64,000 nt of DNA from Sympetrum striolatum (taxonomy: Eukaryota > Arthropoda > Insecta > Odonata > Libellulidae), in assembly GCA_947579665.1 (NCBI GenBank), contig OX388351.1, forward strand, positions 62,504,939 to 62,568,938. The letters run 5' to 3'. Of the stretch, positions 1 to 12,385 are shown in pieces (within the stretch, counting starts at the first letter, position 1; the number at the start of each line of letters is the position of its first letter). The notes below the pieces were generated by a model. It was not told where the DNA came from and made no database searches. It was given only the letters and a program-made list of their open reading frames with translations. A program made the position numbers and the translations under genes.

Positions 1-374
1 ATAAATCACGAATGCACGTAAAATTCAAGTGAGAGAGACAGTAGTATTTTTCTTAAAATATTCACAATTAAACCCCAAAGCGTAAGAACTTCCATAATCT
101 CTAAATATATCTAAAAATACTCAAAGGAGCTTCCTGAAACCCTGGAAGATCTTTATATACTTCGTAAGAATGAGAGAAAGCGGTAATCTCTGCATTCATA
201 GGAGTGCACCTCATAAATCACAAGGAGGAGTGTTAGTGAGAAATAGTGACATTCCTCAAACACCGCATTCTGAATCGTGTGCCTCGATGAGGATCTCTGT
301 CAGTTGGTTGGTACCACTATGCGAAGCGCCACTTGCCTACCTCACATAGCTTCAATTTATCGGAAGTGGGCTTA
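1..374. other. Unassigned flank, no feature seen
   Basis: AT-rich single-copy-looking sequence before the first SINE. No reading frame, repeat or RNA gene could be supported here. Confidence 0.4.
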
Positions 375-375
375 A

Positions 376-482
376 CGCGGTATGGTAGTTAAGTGGTTAG
401 AATACCTGTTCGGAAAAGTGGAGACTCGGGTCCGAGTTCCAGCCATGTCGCAATTTTTCACTCCTGTTTATTCTTGAGTTTT
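376..482 (+). repeat. tRNA-derived SINE, family a, copy 1
   Basis: An A-box-like stretch (about 384-398, TGGTAGTTAAGTGG) is followed by a B-box-like stretch (about 428-442, GGGTCCGAGTTCC), the internal RNA polymerase III promoter layout of tRNA-derived SINEs. Downstream comes a body containing CAATTTTTCACTCCTGTTTA. The same order recurs at 11.55-11.66 kb (+) and 11.94-12.06 kb (-), which is why it is called a dispersed family rather than a stray tRNA pseudogene. The A and B boxes are degenerate. The 3' boundary is uncertain and no target duplication was found. Confidence 0.6.
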
Positions 483-663
483 ACTTCGTAGGTCCTTAAT
501 GTCACGTTTATCGTTTGTTTCAATTAGAAGAATCTACCTGATTAGTAGAGTTGCCACCTATACCGGAATTCCGAGAATAATCCGGAATTTGGCTGATTTG
601 GCGGGTCCCTCACGACTTCCGAAGGGAGATTAAAATCTTCCGGAATCTATAATATAAAATAGA

Positions 664-714
664 GTGTGGGTGTGTGTGTGGGTGTGTGTATGTGCATGTA
701 TGTATGTATGTTCG
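664..714 (+). repeat. TG-rich microsatellite
   Basis: Impure (TG)n/(TATG)n tract. A short open frame across it encodes only low-complexity Val/Cys/Met and is not a gene. Confidence 0.8.
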
Positions 715-769
715 CTAAAAATTCGAGAACCGAGGGTCGCAAAACTTTGAAATTTTCTACATTATCAAA

Positions 770-1065
770 AGTCAATCTCGCGCAGGGTATAGGCTACTTT
801 TTATTTCCCAAAAGTCCACGGTTCGAACCCAGACGGGTCAAAACCTTACCATAAGAAATACACGTAGAGGTCATTTTTTTCGTTGCAAGGTTCTTATCTT
901 TTGCAAAATTAATTTAGAAATAATGGTCCTAGAAAATCGAAACAAGTACCAAAAGAAGGAAAACAGAATACAAAGTTTTACTTTGGTCGTTGAATATCGT
1001 TTCCGATTCGAAATTGCGAACCGTTTGATAAAATACGTGAATATTTTATCCAAATTCTGAGGTTG
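770..1065 (+). repeat. tRNA-derived SINE, family b, copy 1
   Basis: A tRNA-like head (A-box-like around 778-795; B box GGTTCGAACCC at about 820-830) is followed by a body that aligns by eye with the sequences at 18.3-18.56 kb (+) and 18.06-18.29 kb (-). Shared blocks are ACACGTA, AATTAA..AGA..TAATGGTC, ACCAAAAGAA and TTTGGTCGT..AATATCGT. The copies are strongly diverged, so this is an old insertion. Ends are approximate. Confidence 0.6.
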
Positions 1066-3779
1066 TAAACAACCCATTCCCTTGACGATCTATGTGATTG
1101 TTGATTCTAGCTCATGAGTTTATATATAAGAAGAGATTGAAAATTAATGAAATATTTAAGAAAGTTTTTCGAATTTTGCTCAAGCTTCTGTAGCAACCAT
1201 GTTTTATTTATTTATCATCTTTATTGTTTACCGTAAACTTGTAAGGTTAATCATAGTTTCCGTTTCGACTTTCATTCCCGTGATAGTGCTTGTGTTAATG
1301 ATTGTGTTCAGTGCTTATGTGGTGTTTTAGTTGATTTCCCGTAAAAATATTTATCGGTTGTTTTCAAAGTAATATTTATTTCTATTATTTGCTTATTTGT
1401 TTCCGTATTACCTTTGTGCATTTCTGAAAATTAATCCTGAAAGGTGGTGATGTTTATCCTAATTTTATATTTGAATATGTTTTTATAATCTTTGAGCGAA
1501 TGCTGTCTTCATCGAAGAAATTGTTTATTTGGAAGATATGAGATTGGATATATTTAGTCAAGGTGGCTTTGTAAACTTAAGTACAATTTTTATCTCTAGG
1601 TTTATTAGTTTGGAAATATAAATCGAAATATCGTTCGCAGGCTCTATTTCAATTGCAAAATCAAATTAAGAAGCATCATTGTTGTAAACCAGAGATAAGT
1701 TTGGAGGAATATTATATGAAAATGAATATTCAGATAACCGAACAAATAGATTTCAGCAACAAATTATGAGAGCGCAAGTTACTAGGATTTTCACGGAAAA
1801 GTTTCGTTTACGGTAATCCAACGGTAATCTGTCCCATCGAACGAAGCTAAAATGCTACATGTTAGATTATCTTCTTTTTTATAAAATGATTACTGTATTC
1901 AATTCTACTTCTATTCTCCCCGTTGAGAATCAACGGGCGCTACAGCTAGTTATTATATTTGCTGATCTGTGGTTTACCATCTGAAATGTGTAATCTTAGT
2001 CAGCCCGGTACATGTAAATCAATGCATGAGGAATACTCCCTGATAAAATGACTTAAGGTAACCTGTTTGCCGTTATATTTAAATTTCTTCTCAGAATTCA
2101 TCGTTTTAATTAAAAAAGAATGTAGACTGAAGCACTGCACCACAAAAACTCTATTGGAATACAAATTGTTATGACAAACAGTTGTTGGAAATGTCTTTTT
2201 TTATGAGAGAAACTCTCCTTGAACTTTAGACGTGTAAATAAAATTCTACCGGATTTTATCTTCAGAGGTAAAAATTTGCCGGAAAGAATCGAAGTGGAAA
2301 AAAGGTGGATTAGACAAAAATTCTTGTAAGGGTCACGCTACTGGGAATGAAGTGTTAGAAACTTGACGTCTATCCCATTTAATATCGATCTATCAGATAA
2401 CTATTATCTAAATATCGAGGAGTTAAACAGTGTCTTGGTGGGCTTCACATACTTTCCTTATCCATTCCCTATTTTTCCTCCCACCGCATTCCTTTCATCG
2501 ATATAAAAAGCTAGCGACCCGATCCAATTCCTTTTCGGCATAAAAGCCGATTACGTGCGTGTCTTCCTTCTTCCGATATAGAACTTCTCCTTCCGTATCT
2601 TCTTCCACCTCTCAGGAGAAACCACTCCCCCTCCTTCTTGTCAACACTTCGCATCCTTTTCGTATAACCTTTTTTACAACTTTCTCTTCCCCTCATATTT
2701 TTTACATCCGTATCATTCCGCTGGCTTAAGACCGGCTTCCCTTCCTCCGCCCCGCTGAGAGACACGCATGTAACGAAACTCCTCTGGATACAGATATCTC
2801 CTCTTCCATCCCTCTGGACCGCTTTCTTCGGACATATTTGAATTATATCCGTGAGTTTCTTTCTTTAGTATTAGAGGATATGCTCGCCGTAGTGAAAGAG
2901 CCATCTGAGAGATGCTTTCTTCTGAATCTTCTGTAAACGTTTCCTATGTCGTGGGACATAAATTCAGCTCGGGATTTTCTTTCGGGTCAATATGAGATAG
3001 AAACAGATTCTCAGAAATAAATATTGCCCGAGTTGGCTGCGCGTTATCGGCTTTTTTCCATCCAGGCTTGTAGGTATTAAGGTTTTTCGTCAGTTTGATC
3101 CCTGCGGTTTTAATATATAAAAAACCTTTTGGGAGAAACTCACAAAACCGTAACCTAATGTAAGATTTCTTGTATTTTTTTGTTGGCATGATATGAATAA
3201 AGAGAAATGGGAAAGTTTTACATGTGAAATATTTTATATACATGAATACGAAAATTGTCACCACCAACTTTAATACTGAGGTCCTGTTAGCCGTTCTGAT
3301 TCTAAGAAGAATATCTGGGAAATAAATGCTCGAATAAGCAGTTAAACCCTTATGTTTCTTCTTGCACACGATACGCTAAAGTAATCGATTAGATAAGTAG
3401 AGTCACGGCTTATTCATCCCTTGCCAGACGCTTAAAGGCGTATTGCAAGGTACGTAGATCTGCATTACTGGTTTGGAATGAAAATTTGAAGAAATACTCT
3501 GAATCGTCAAAGGCTAAGATGTATGGCGTCTTTATGAACTGTCACTTCACACTGCACCGAGTGATATTTATCGGCAATTGCCCTGAAATATTTCCTACTC
3601 TGTTGGTCCCAAATAATCCCTATGTACTATTTTAATTTATCATTTTAATTAATACTGAATATTCTAATATGTCCTATTTAGTGTGTTAAATTCCCTTCAT
3701 CTCTCATAAGGACTTTTTCGATTTAATATTTCTACTTATCATTTTTCAAACAACTTTAATTTTTGGATATTTCGATTTA
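1066..3779. other. Gene-free AT-rich interval
   Basis: No coding region, RNA gene or mobile element was recognised. It contains a pyrimidine-rich (top strand) block at about 2458-2660, one of several such blocks in the window. A 141-codon open frame on the minus strand (2944-3369) has no recognisable domain and is probably fortuitous. Confidence 0.4.
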
Positions 3780-4178
3780 TGTTTCAAAGGCTAATTTTCT
3801 TATCTTATTTATTGTTTATCAAAGTGAATCATTGCCATATATACATTTATAAATTTCATGTTTTTAATTTTTGTCATAGAACTGTTTCTGTTATTTCCAT
3901 GTTATACAGAACTTTTCTCTACATCTTTTAGCTTGTACTACCAGTATGTTTGCGCAGGTTCTTCAGACCTACCTTCTTTGTGTATGGTTTCCAGCGGTTC
4001 TTTTTCTTAAGATTTAACCTTAGGTTTTTCTCATCTACTCCTTCTAAAGTTTACCCCTCTATCTGTATTAACCTATGCATTATTTATATTTTTAATATCG
4101 CTGATAACATGTAAGGTGCAGTGACTTTTCAGCCTCAACCTCGCCTTAATAAAGACGTTAAATACCTTATATTTATTC
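3780..4178 (+). mobile_element. LINE 3' end, family L, 5'-truncated copy A
   Basis: This stretch aligns by eye with the 3' untranslated region of the LINE at 63.08-64.0 kb (minus strand) and with 36.06-36.42 kb. Shared order: a block reading GCGCAGGTTCTTC (about 3952), then CAGCGGTT, CTTAGGTTTTTCT, ACATGTAA, and a terminal block CTTTTCAGCCTCAACCTCGCC followed by AATAAAGACGTTAAATA. The terminal stem-loop (GAGACT..AGTCTC in the 63-kb copy) is degenerate here. No coding part remains, as expected of a LINE copy truncated during reverse transcription. The 5' limit is a guess. Confidence 0.65.
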
Positions 4179-4933
4179 GTGATTTAAGCATACATTCGCC
4201 GAAATTACAGTTTAACCTGATTACTATTCTGAATAGGGTTTAGTTTGTCATCAAGTCGCGGAAGATGGTTTAAATTAGGAAATAATTTCGGGCAACCTTG
4301 ATTAACTCCAACTTTAATACCCACCATTTCCATGTTCTAAGGGAAGGTCCAAATTTTCGACTTTGGAAGCTTATATCGTAGGAAAATGCTAGGAAACTGA
4401 TGCAAAACAAGTAAGATGTTCGTAAAGGACGCACTTCGCTCATTCCCTTGACCCTTTTTTCCTCGTGAGCATCGCAGTGTAAAATCGTACTCATTTTCAA
4501 AAGACGGACGCTAGAAATGGGTCACGAGAAGCCGTTTTCATTTCTCTCTTTCGCACACCGTCGCATTTTTTATGCTCTCGCGGACAACTGTCTTGACTTC
4601 CTCAGTCGAGCCCTTGTTTCCCTGCGTTGTAATGTCCCTTTCCTCAACAAGCAAAGGCTTCCTTCCTCTTTCTCCATGCGTTCGGCATTAGTGCCAAGTC
4701 TCGCTGCTAGAGGACACTCGCATCTCTGGACGCCGTTTCGAGCAGTTAATGACGCTGTGAAGCACGTGCTATAAAATGGGCGGCCGAGCAATTTTGCTGA
4801 GGAGATTTCCTCGCTAGATAGATATGATATTTTTTCCAAGTTCTTCCCGTGCTGCTACGCTTCTTCAGGTAGTCGGTGTTTACGCTATTGTTTTTTCCTC
4901 GAATCTGTTTCTCGCGCTGGCTCTTAAAAATAG

Positions 4934-4963
4934 GAAGTATAAGTATGTATGTACTTATACTTC
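4934..4963. repeat. Perfect 12-bp inverted repeat
   Basis: GAAGTATAAGTA and its exact reverse complement are separated by a 6-base loop (TGTATG). No transposon ends or coding context explain it; it is probably a small palindrome generated by replication slippage. Confidence 0.75.
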
Positions 4964-6039
4964 GCTCATGTACTTCCTACTTCCTGTACTCTGAGTAAAT
5001 TAGGACAAAATGGAGCCCGAAATTCTTATTGGTGGTCCAGAGTTATCAACGCACGAATGAAATATGTATTCACGTGCAACAGTTCATTTTTATAAAGAAT
5101 GGGAGAATAGTTCAAGTAGTGATTGCAATGGTTAACTATTTTGTTTTGATTTCGCCTTCATTTCCTTTGATTGATATACTTGATCATTTAACATTGAACC
5201 ACAAGTGGCAATATACAGTAGAATATATGATATTTTTTGCCCTCTGGGACCTTTTCTATGTTTGCTACTGATGAGTTAACATGGGGTATGATATGGACAA
5301 TTAGAACAATTTATAAAAAACAAAGTAAATTCGTCCGTTATTATATTTTTTCTACCACGAGAGTATGCCCTTAACATTTATTTTTGTCGACACTAATCCC
5401 GCAACAAAAATATTTTGATTTATGAAGTTTTCTTCCTGGTCTTTTGGTACAGGGTAGTGGAAAATGTAACTTTCAATCAAATGAGTGTTACTGAGGTATG
5501 AGTGATGCTGAACATTGGTATTAATTTTGATTACTTACTATAATAAATAGTATGTTGGTATCATATATCTGATCTTGTGGATCTTATCCTCTTATGTAAT
5601 CTAACCTAGATAGGATAGTATATATAACTTCCTCACTCCTAATCTTGCCAAATATGACTCATTCCCTTTAATGGGCTCATATTAGTGGATGGCGAAGGAC
5701 ACTGACCTACTGTTGTATTTTAAATCTAGACAAATGTGTTAGGTACTGCAAATGCAAAAAAATTACCCGTAAATTACCGAAGAAGTTGAGGGTAGAATTG
5801 TGCATCATTTTGCTTTATTCTTTGTTAGCTTCGTTTTACGAAACTCGTGAGTAGTAAGAAATTACGCATGAATTGTATTATCGTATATGCGAAGATTTTT
5901 TTTTTAAACTCTCTCAACTTTGGCGATACACATGAGTTATTGCTTTCCTTTGTAAGCAATAGAACCATTCAAAAGAGACCAACATAAAAATGCTATTGAT
6001 GGGTTGCAGTTATTGATGATCGATGTTTCGCGGGGATGT

Positions 6040-6444
6040 TCATAAGAGGTTTTTAGCGGCTCTAAAGAGTAAAAAAATAGAAATATGCCGTTCATCGGAA
6101 ATTCCGCAAACATCGTCGCACTCAAATGCGTAGTATTGCGAGGATATAAATAAACCAAATCGTATAGCGATAGAAAAACGGACGTTTTTCATTCGGAGGG
6201 ATAAAGCTATAGGCCTATCTTCGGTCACGGGATTTCGCTCTTGATAAAGGAAGAACTGTGGATAAACGATGGTAATGGCTCGGACTGCGATGTCAACGAT
6301 AGCCCTCTCTGAATGGGGTTTGAAAGTAGTTATGATGTGCCGCATTAAATCCATAAAAAGGGGAGAAGAATTGCGCTGGATGGTGAAGTGGGCAAGGAAT
6401 TTTTTTCTCTCCATTAGGAATTCAGCGGTTTCAGAGTTGGCCAT
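6040..6444 (-). CDS. Unrecognised 134-aa open frame (doubtful)
   Basis: An ATG-initiated frame in a good eukaryotic start context (CCATGG) on the minus strand runs 134 codons to a stop. The product begins MANSETAEFLMERKK. I recognise no domain, signal peptide or transmembrane segment. In AT-rich DNA of this size about one frame this long is expected by chance, and no neighbouring exon, polyadenylation signal or splice pattern supports it. It is recorded only because it is ATG-initiated and the start context is better than average; it may be a chance frame or a decayed exon. Confidence 0.15.
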   Translation of the reverse strand: MANSETAEFLMERKKFLAHFTIQRNSSPLFMDLMRHIITTFKPHSERAIVDIAVRAITIVYPQFFLYQERNPVTEDRPIALSLRMKNVRFSIAIRFGLFISSQYYAFECDDVCGISDERHISIFLLFRAAKNLL

Positions 6445-7041
6445 GGAATAAACGGAAGGGTTAACGAATGAAAAAAATAATCCGAGAAAAAATGCTTTCT
6501 AAGAATTAAATGGGAACTAATTTTAGCTGGAATGAAAAGGTATTAGTACTTACTAAAAGAGGATACTTTTTCATTGAACGTTTTTCCATTGTTTCCAAGG
6601 AGCTAAAGATGATGATAATTTTATTTCAGTGAGCTATCTGAAGGGGTTTAGGTATATGAAAGGAATCAATTTCGATAGCAGAAATATCGTACATTCAAAT
6701 AGCATTCATACCTTTATAAATTGCGCAATCAATTTTAATCTCTCATCTTTAGTTTTCCCATTGGATTTAGTGTTGCGGTCATTCAGTCCATTACCACAGA
6801 TTGATTGTGGTAATTTTTAAATATCTGGCATTAAAGCATGTATAATACTCATTAATTGTTCGAAAACCAGTAGAAAAATTATAATTCTGACCTAATGCGT
6901 GAGTCAAGCTACCTCTTGTTTCATTAATATTATTTGTTTAATTTCATGAATATTTAGGGGGCTGGTATGGAAAATTGTTCTTATATCACGATCGATAAAA
7001 TTTTATAAGGCCTCATTTACTAAATGTATGTACATCATTTT

Positions 7042-7374
7042 TACTTTCTCCCTATACGTAGTATAGAGAAAGTATTATATTCGCAAAAAAATTCGACCTC
7101 CAGATTTATACGGAAATAAATGTTCGGGGGCCCATAGAGTTCGTTTTTGCTAAGGTTTGTGGGCGCTCTTTTTTCTTAAATATCTCTGACAGAATGAGAT
7201 GTATTTATATAATTAGTGCAAAAGTTATAGATATTTTTTTACTACAACTTTTGTTTGAAACATTTTTCTGTAACACTCATTGTTTTGGAGTTATTTATAT
7301 ATTACCGGCATAGGCAAATTATTTTTCCAATAAATATGGAGAAAGTCATGTGTTGGCCACATCAGATTTTTTTA
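7042..7374 (+). mobile_element. HTE family, short copy (both ends present)
   Basis: The left end carries the family hairpin (TACTTTCTC ... GAGAAAGTA, 7042-7074). It is followed by the AATTCGAC / TACGGAAATAAATG / GGGGGCCCATAGA block and GTGGGCGCTCT (about 7161). The right end has GGAGAAAGTCATGTGTTGGC and CACATCAGATTTTTTTA (to about 7374), as in the 46.9-kb copy. It lacks the TG microsatellite and most of the 316-bp internal unit, and it is the most diverged copy in the window. No target duplication is apparent; the left flank is T-rich. It has no coding capacity, so it is non-autonomous. Confidence 0.75.
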
Positions 7375-10300
7375 CTTTGTTTCGATAACATCGATAGTCA
7401 GTTATTTCCTAAGAACATTGCCTATAAATTATTAATTAATATCGGTATAATTTATGATTTTACATAAAAAATAAAGGTGGAAACTAAATCTGAAAAATAT
7501 GTTATAAGTAAAAAAACAAAATTAATTTAGCATGTCCTTTTCTACAGATTTATCAATAATATATTGAATTATATTAAGTGACTTCAAGTATATAAGTTTT
7601 AACAGGCACCCTCTTTAGAATTGAATATAAATAACTATTTTTGCACACCTACTGAATTCGTTTCATTCTATAGAGAACCTACACTATAATTTAAGAAGTT
7701 GCTACATAATGCTCAATGGCTGGGTCACAAATACTCAATCGTTTTGCAAAATACTAATTTACCTGTTTCAATTATTCGATTGCGGATATATTATTATAGA
7801 TGGAGGATAAAGGCTTGTAATGTTAGCAAATCTGCTTCATCAGGGATCGTAATTAATAGAGTTTTCGCAAACATATGCGCAATTATATCCCACAGTCTCT
7901 CGTTTAATTACGAAGGTCTTTTCTCTAAATACAATCCTGTGGAACCTAGAAACGGATTCACCATATCGTTTGACTACCAGTGCTTAATTAAACTATCACT
8001 TTTTGTATGTTTGTGCTCGTTAGCTGTTAAGCTGTTTTGCATGGTGTTTTATTGAGAGTCTCCATTTCGTGATTTATTATGAAACATATAATGTAGTTAT
8101 GGAAATTGCTATTGCAATCAGGAGAAACATAGCATCGTTAATGTCCTTATTTATTCCTGGCTATTAATACTGAGTAATCTCAGTCCAAAATTATTATAAA
8201 GTAATCGTATTTTGGAGAGTGTTTTATGGCTTTGAGATTCGCCACTCATTGAAATAACAGATGTATCCTAAGCTTAATGAGTGGTAATATGGAATATTTG
8301 GATGTGCATACAAGGTAATTGAGGGTAAATTGGTCAATATTCCATTTTCAATCAACTTATTATCTTTAATTTTGACTTGTATTGTAGCATTTTAAGAGAC
8401 GTAGCAGAGAAGTTAATATTCGTAGTATACATAAATAAAAATTATAAGGGCATAAATTAATATTAAATAATGATAAATAATTATTGTTTATTTAAAATGG
8501 TATTAAACAATGCTCTGTCATAACTTCATCCTAAGATGAGAAAATTGTTTTTCAATATCATTTTATTCAAAAAAAGCAGAAAGCTTTATACCTGTAGTCC
8601 TGCCGTACATCGTTGCTCTTAATATCTTTTATTTGAATTTCTGTCATTTCATATACCTCGAGGCTATCTCATCCATTGTACTCTGATTCAATCTAGCATG
8701 GCCTATAAGTATGTTTCAGAATTTGACCAAGTAATGCATTTGAAAATTTTTATATCTAAAATTCATTTTAGCTGATTTTTATTTGTAACACAGTTTCTAG
8801 GACATATCTATTCATACTTTTAGTTCTGTAGTATTATAATTTATATTTGTTTCATAATTTGAACTTTTCTCTCGTGTTTTCGACGGTTACTTTTATCTTT
8901 ATTAACCTCTTTTATCATACTTTTGGCCATTTTCTAGGTATAGAATATTTCATAGGCAATTCTGGGTTTGGTGATTTATAGTTCGGATCAGATAGGCGCA
9001 CCTGCGAACTTTTTCCGTTCGATAGCAAATGACACGTTCATTCCAACACTGCCAGCCTTCAAACGCCTTCCTTTGAATGTATACAATGTGGAACAGCTGA
9101 CGTATCGTCATCTTTTCGGAAAGTGCCCCTCAGGACTTAATCCCTTCCTCTGCCATCCACTCTCCGTCCTCTATTGCGTTGGAAAGCTGAAGAATTTTCA
9201 GCGTTCGATGTGTTCCGTGCGATTGTGTGTCTAACCGCAGCCGAGCAACGGCGGCCATTAAAGGCTGGGCGCATCCATTAGACGCCGTTCTGCAGAGGGT
9301 CGCCGGAGAAGGCCGTTTTGGGCCTCGAAACCGGAGGTGAAATTGGAAGGGGTTTTTCCTAGTGCGAATGCTATATCATAGCGCTATACTGAATACTGCT
9401 TCTAGGATTTTACTGCGTATCATGGGTTGCAGTTCGACTAAAGGTTTTTTGTAAGCGTTTGAAAGTTAAGCTCATCACGTTTTACTACCTCCCATTCCAA
9501 AAAATATTTCTTCTTCTTTTACGCACAAATTCATACAATTATACAATTGACAACGTGGTGGTTTGTTTGACTAATATTTGAAATCAAGGGTACACATTTT
9601 TACATATTAATTTGCATATTGAGCCTGAAAGCCGCCAAAGTCGATAACGGCCAGAGGTTTAAACTCACCGATATTTAACTCTAATATATATTATCTAATT
9701 TAATTATTCTATTATTATTTCCATGTGCCGATTTTTCGTTTTTTAATCGTAACTCGTGAACGTGTTTTACTGAAACACAAAATTAGCTCCCTCTTCTTCT
9801 CTACTAATATATTTGTAGTGTATAGTGTGTATGTATGCTATTGGTGTGAAGTAAGTGACTCGCGTGGACAATGCTAGTGTTCAAGCTACATATCTTCCTG
9901 AAGATGGATACATGAAAATAGGTCTACGCTCAGTAAAATTATTCTTGTCTCAAAAGAATCTGATATTTATTTCTCACTTTTCTCATCTCACTCTCATTTC
10001 ATCATTTAGCTATTCAGAGACGAATCCTCCAACTTCAGAATAACAGAGTTCTTGCAGGAAAAAAACTGACACGTTTATGCTCATAGGGATGCATATATCG
10101 TTAAAAATCATCTGTTTTGAGGTCTTAGAAATAAGTATTTTTTCATCCTTTGAAAGGAGTCCTTCATTGATTGAACCCGTATTTCTCGGATACCCGTTTC
10201 CAATGATTGGTTTTTACATATGCCATAGTAGACGAATATAATCGTCTACTATGCCTTCAGTTATTTTCCTATTGTCACATTGGATTCCAAGGTGGGATCA

Positions 10301-10840
10301 CATAGATGATGATAAGTTTAGCTTAGAAAAATTAAAATTATAAATTTAAATCTTTTCAAAGTGAAATATATTTTGCTGCCTTAACTCTTGCAGCGTCAGG
10401 GGTTCTCAGCCTTAACGGTTCCATAAAAGTGATGAAGGTGAGCTAGGCTTTCTGAGTCATCTGCAAAATCCTTGGAAAATATCTTATCTCTGCGAAACAG
10501 CTGACCGATAAACGTGTGTGATACGGCACAAGGTCCGGCGGCGGTTAAATTCGCATTCCTCCCGCTCAAAAGTGATTTACTCTCAAGTACCGCAGCCTGT
10601 TTTCCAATTTTAAGCACGTGGGTGCTCCCTCGGTGATATAAATTGCGGCCAAGTAGAGAAAAGCGGTTATCGAGACATTAAGCGGTACGCATAAATTACT
10701 GATGCGGTCTGCAGTTTGGGAAACGCAAATTTACTAGATCGCTTTTTTCTTCTTCGGTGTTTCGCCGCATTATGAACTCGGAAATAGAGCTAGACACATA
10801 GTGCATACAAATACTTTAATTTAACGCGAGCAAATGTAGG
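7375..10840. other. Gene-free interval
   Basis: No coding region or mobile element was recognised. A moderately GC-richer block at about 8960-9360 and another at 10400-10780 (with a CACGTG hexamer near 10615) stand out in base composition but carry no identifiable exon. A perfect hairpin lies at 10224-10253. Confidence 0.4.
10224..10253. repeat. Perfect 12-bp inverted repeat
   Basis: CATAGTAGACGA and TCGTCTACTATG flank a 6-base loop ATATAA. No promoter or transposon context; function unknown. Confidence 0.75.
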
Positions 10841-11172
10841 TATATTTGGAAACATTATGGAATTATCATTATTTAAACGTGTAATACAATACGAAGCCAA
10901 TAAAATTAGCTTTAACTTCTTACACGACACGAAGTCATCTGGTTATTTGTATATTAATTTATAAAAAATGTGCGTTTACAATTTAGGCGTTAATATCTAG
11001 GAATAATTCGGAAATTTAATGGAATTGACTATATTTCAACGTGTAACAATATACAGACAAAAACACTGGCTTTAACTGCTTACTGGACACCAAGCTAGCT
11101 GGTTATTTGCGGATAAGATAAAAATGTGTAGATGTAAATGTGTACATGAATATATGTGGATATTTCTATTCA
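10840..11172 (+). repeat. Diverged tandem duplication, period about 163 bp
   Basis: The block starting GGAATTATC..AAACGTGTAA (10859) is repeated as GGAATTGAC..CAACGTGTAA (11022). The following blocks keep order and spacing: GGCTTTAACTGCTTAC versus AGCTTTAACTTCTTAC, and CTGGTTATTTG in both. The two copies are well diverged, so the duplication is old. No coding content. Confidence 0.65.
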
Positions 11173-11549
11173 GGAAGTATATTTTTACCACTGCATTTCG
11201 TGAGTCACAAGTAAAATAGTAATTCAAAAGTCATCTCAATAAACAATTGTTAAGACTTATTTTTCGATTTTTTTTGGGAGGGATGCTTCAAAAAGTGAGA
11301 TGCTATTATAATATCGCAGGTTTAAAAGTTAAATTATTGAATAATTGAAGTCTTCGATGTAACCTGATCTAACAACGTCCGACTTTTTACGGTTCTATAT
11401 TTTTAATTATCTCCGTTCTATTCCCTGGAAGTCCGTTATGATGGTGAGTTTGCATCTTTGATGTCCAGCGTATTTGCTGGATTGGTGTCATCTTAGATGA
11501 ATCCTGCACAATCCAATCATAGCACCAGAAATGGAAGGAGAAATTACGC
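11173..11549. other. No feature seen
   Basis: AT-rich spacer between the tandem duplication and a SINE; nothing recognisable. Confidence 0.4.
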
Positions 11550-11662
11550 TATGTAGTGAATCAATTAGCTGAAGCAACCGGCTTGAAAGTGGGAGATCCG
11601 GATTCTAGTCCCGGCTCCGAAAAAAAATTTTTCCTTTGTTTCCTTTCTCTAATTGACCATCA
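11550..11662 (+). repeat. tRNA-derived SINE, family a, copy 2
   Basis: A-box-like ATTAGCTGAAGCAACCGG (about 11564-11581) and B-box-like GGATTCTAGTCC (about 11600-11611) have tRNA-like spacing. The body then reads AAATTTTTCCTTTGTTTCC, similar to the 0.4-kb copy. Boundaries are approximate. Confidence 0.55.
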
Positions 11663-11936
11663 TGGATGAAACACATGTGAACCATGCGTTTCATCATCGA
11701 TTATGAAGTTTGATGTCCTACCCCTGCCCATTACGCTTAATGAACTAAGGCATTGATCTGCGGCGGAGATCTACTCTGGGGGCTGTGAGATGCTTCAACT
11801 TAAATATTCATAAGAAATTAAATAAAACTTGTTTATGAATGCTGGAATGTGATTCAGCTAAGTTATTGAAATGATTTGTCCTGTATATAAAGCAGTTTTT
11901 TCAAAAACACTAGTCGCATCCTTTTAAATATTTCGG

Positions 11937-12062
11937 TATTTTGTTAAGGAGAAACAGGTGCGAAAAATTGTGACAAAACTAGGACTCGACCCAGGTCTCC
12001 TACTTCCTGGGCTTAGACCGTAATTTCTCACCGAGCATCCCGTTAGCAGAGTGAAATAGAAG
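11937..12062 (-). repeat. tRNA-derived SINE, family a, copy 3
   Basis: On the minus strand the order is a degenerate A-box region (about 12035-12050), B-box-like GGGTCGAGTCC (about 11982-11992), then TGTCACAATTTTTCGCACC and CTGTTTCTCCTTAA. This matches the 0.4-kb copy closely over the body. It lies about 280 bp from copy 2 in the opposite orientation. Confidence 0.55.
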
Positions 12063-12224
12063 TGATATGGAAGTTTGCAAATTAGAATACCTGCCCAGAA
12101 ATTAGGATAACTTGGTTTTTTCCCGGTCATTCCGGTAAACTCGCTACAGTGTCGAGTAAAGTCACGTAGCTTTACATGGAAAATAACTCAACTTTCCTTA
12201 ATTCATGTATCATGTAGGTAAAAA

Positions 12225-12385
12225 TTATGGAGGCATGATTCGGGTTTATGCCTACAGCATCAACTTTATTTATTCCGCGGTTTATTTTATTGAGTAAAAT
12301 TATCTTGGCATGATTTGGGTATTTGGTAACAACTTCAACTTTCGTTATTCCCTGAATTATTTTTATGAAATTATTCAGGGATCAT
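12225..12385 (+). repeat. Short diverged tandem duplication, period about 75 bp
   Basis: GGCATGATTCGGGTTTATG...CATCAACTTTATTTATTCC (from 12231) recurs as GGCATGATTTGGGTATTTG...CTTCAACTTTCGTTATTCC (from 12306). A third, weaker relative may follow near 12428. Confidence 0.5.

Larger units (their letters stand above)
4179..7041. other. Gene-free interval with one perfect hairpin
   Basis: No recognisable gene. Holds a perfect 12-bp hairpin at 4934-4963 and an unrecognised 134-codon minus-strand open frame at 6040-6444, listed separately. Confidence 0.4.
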
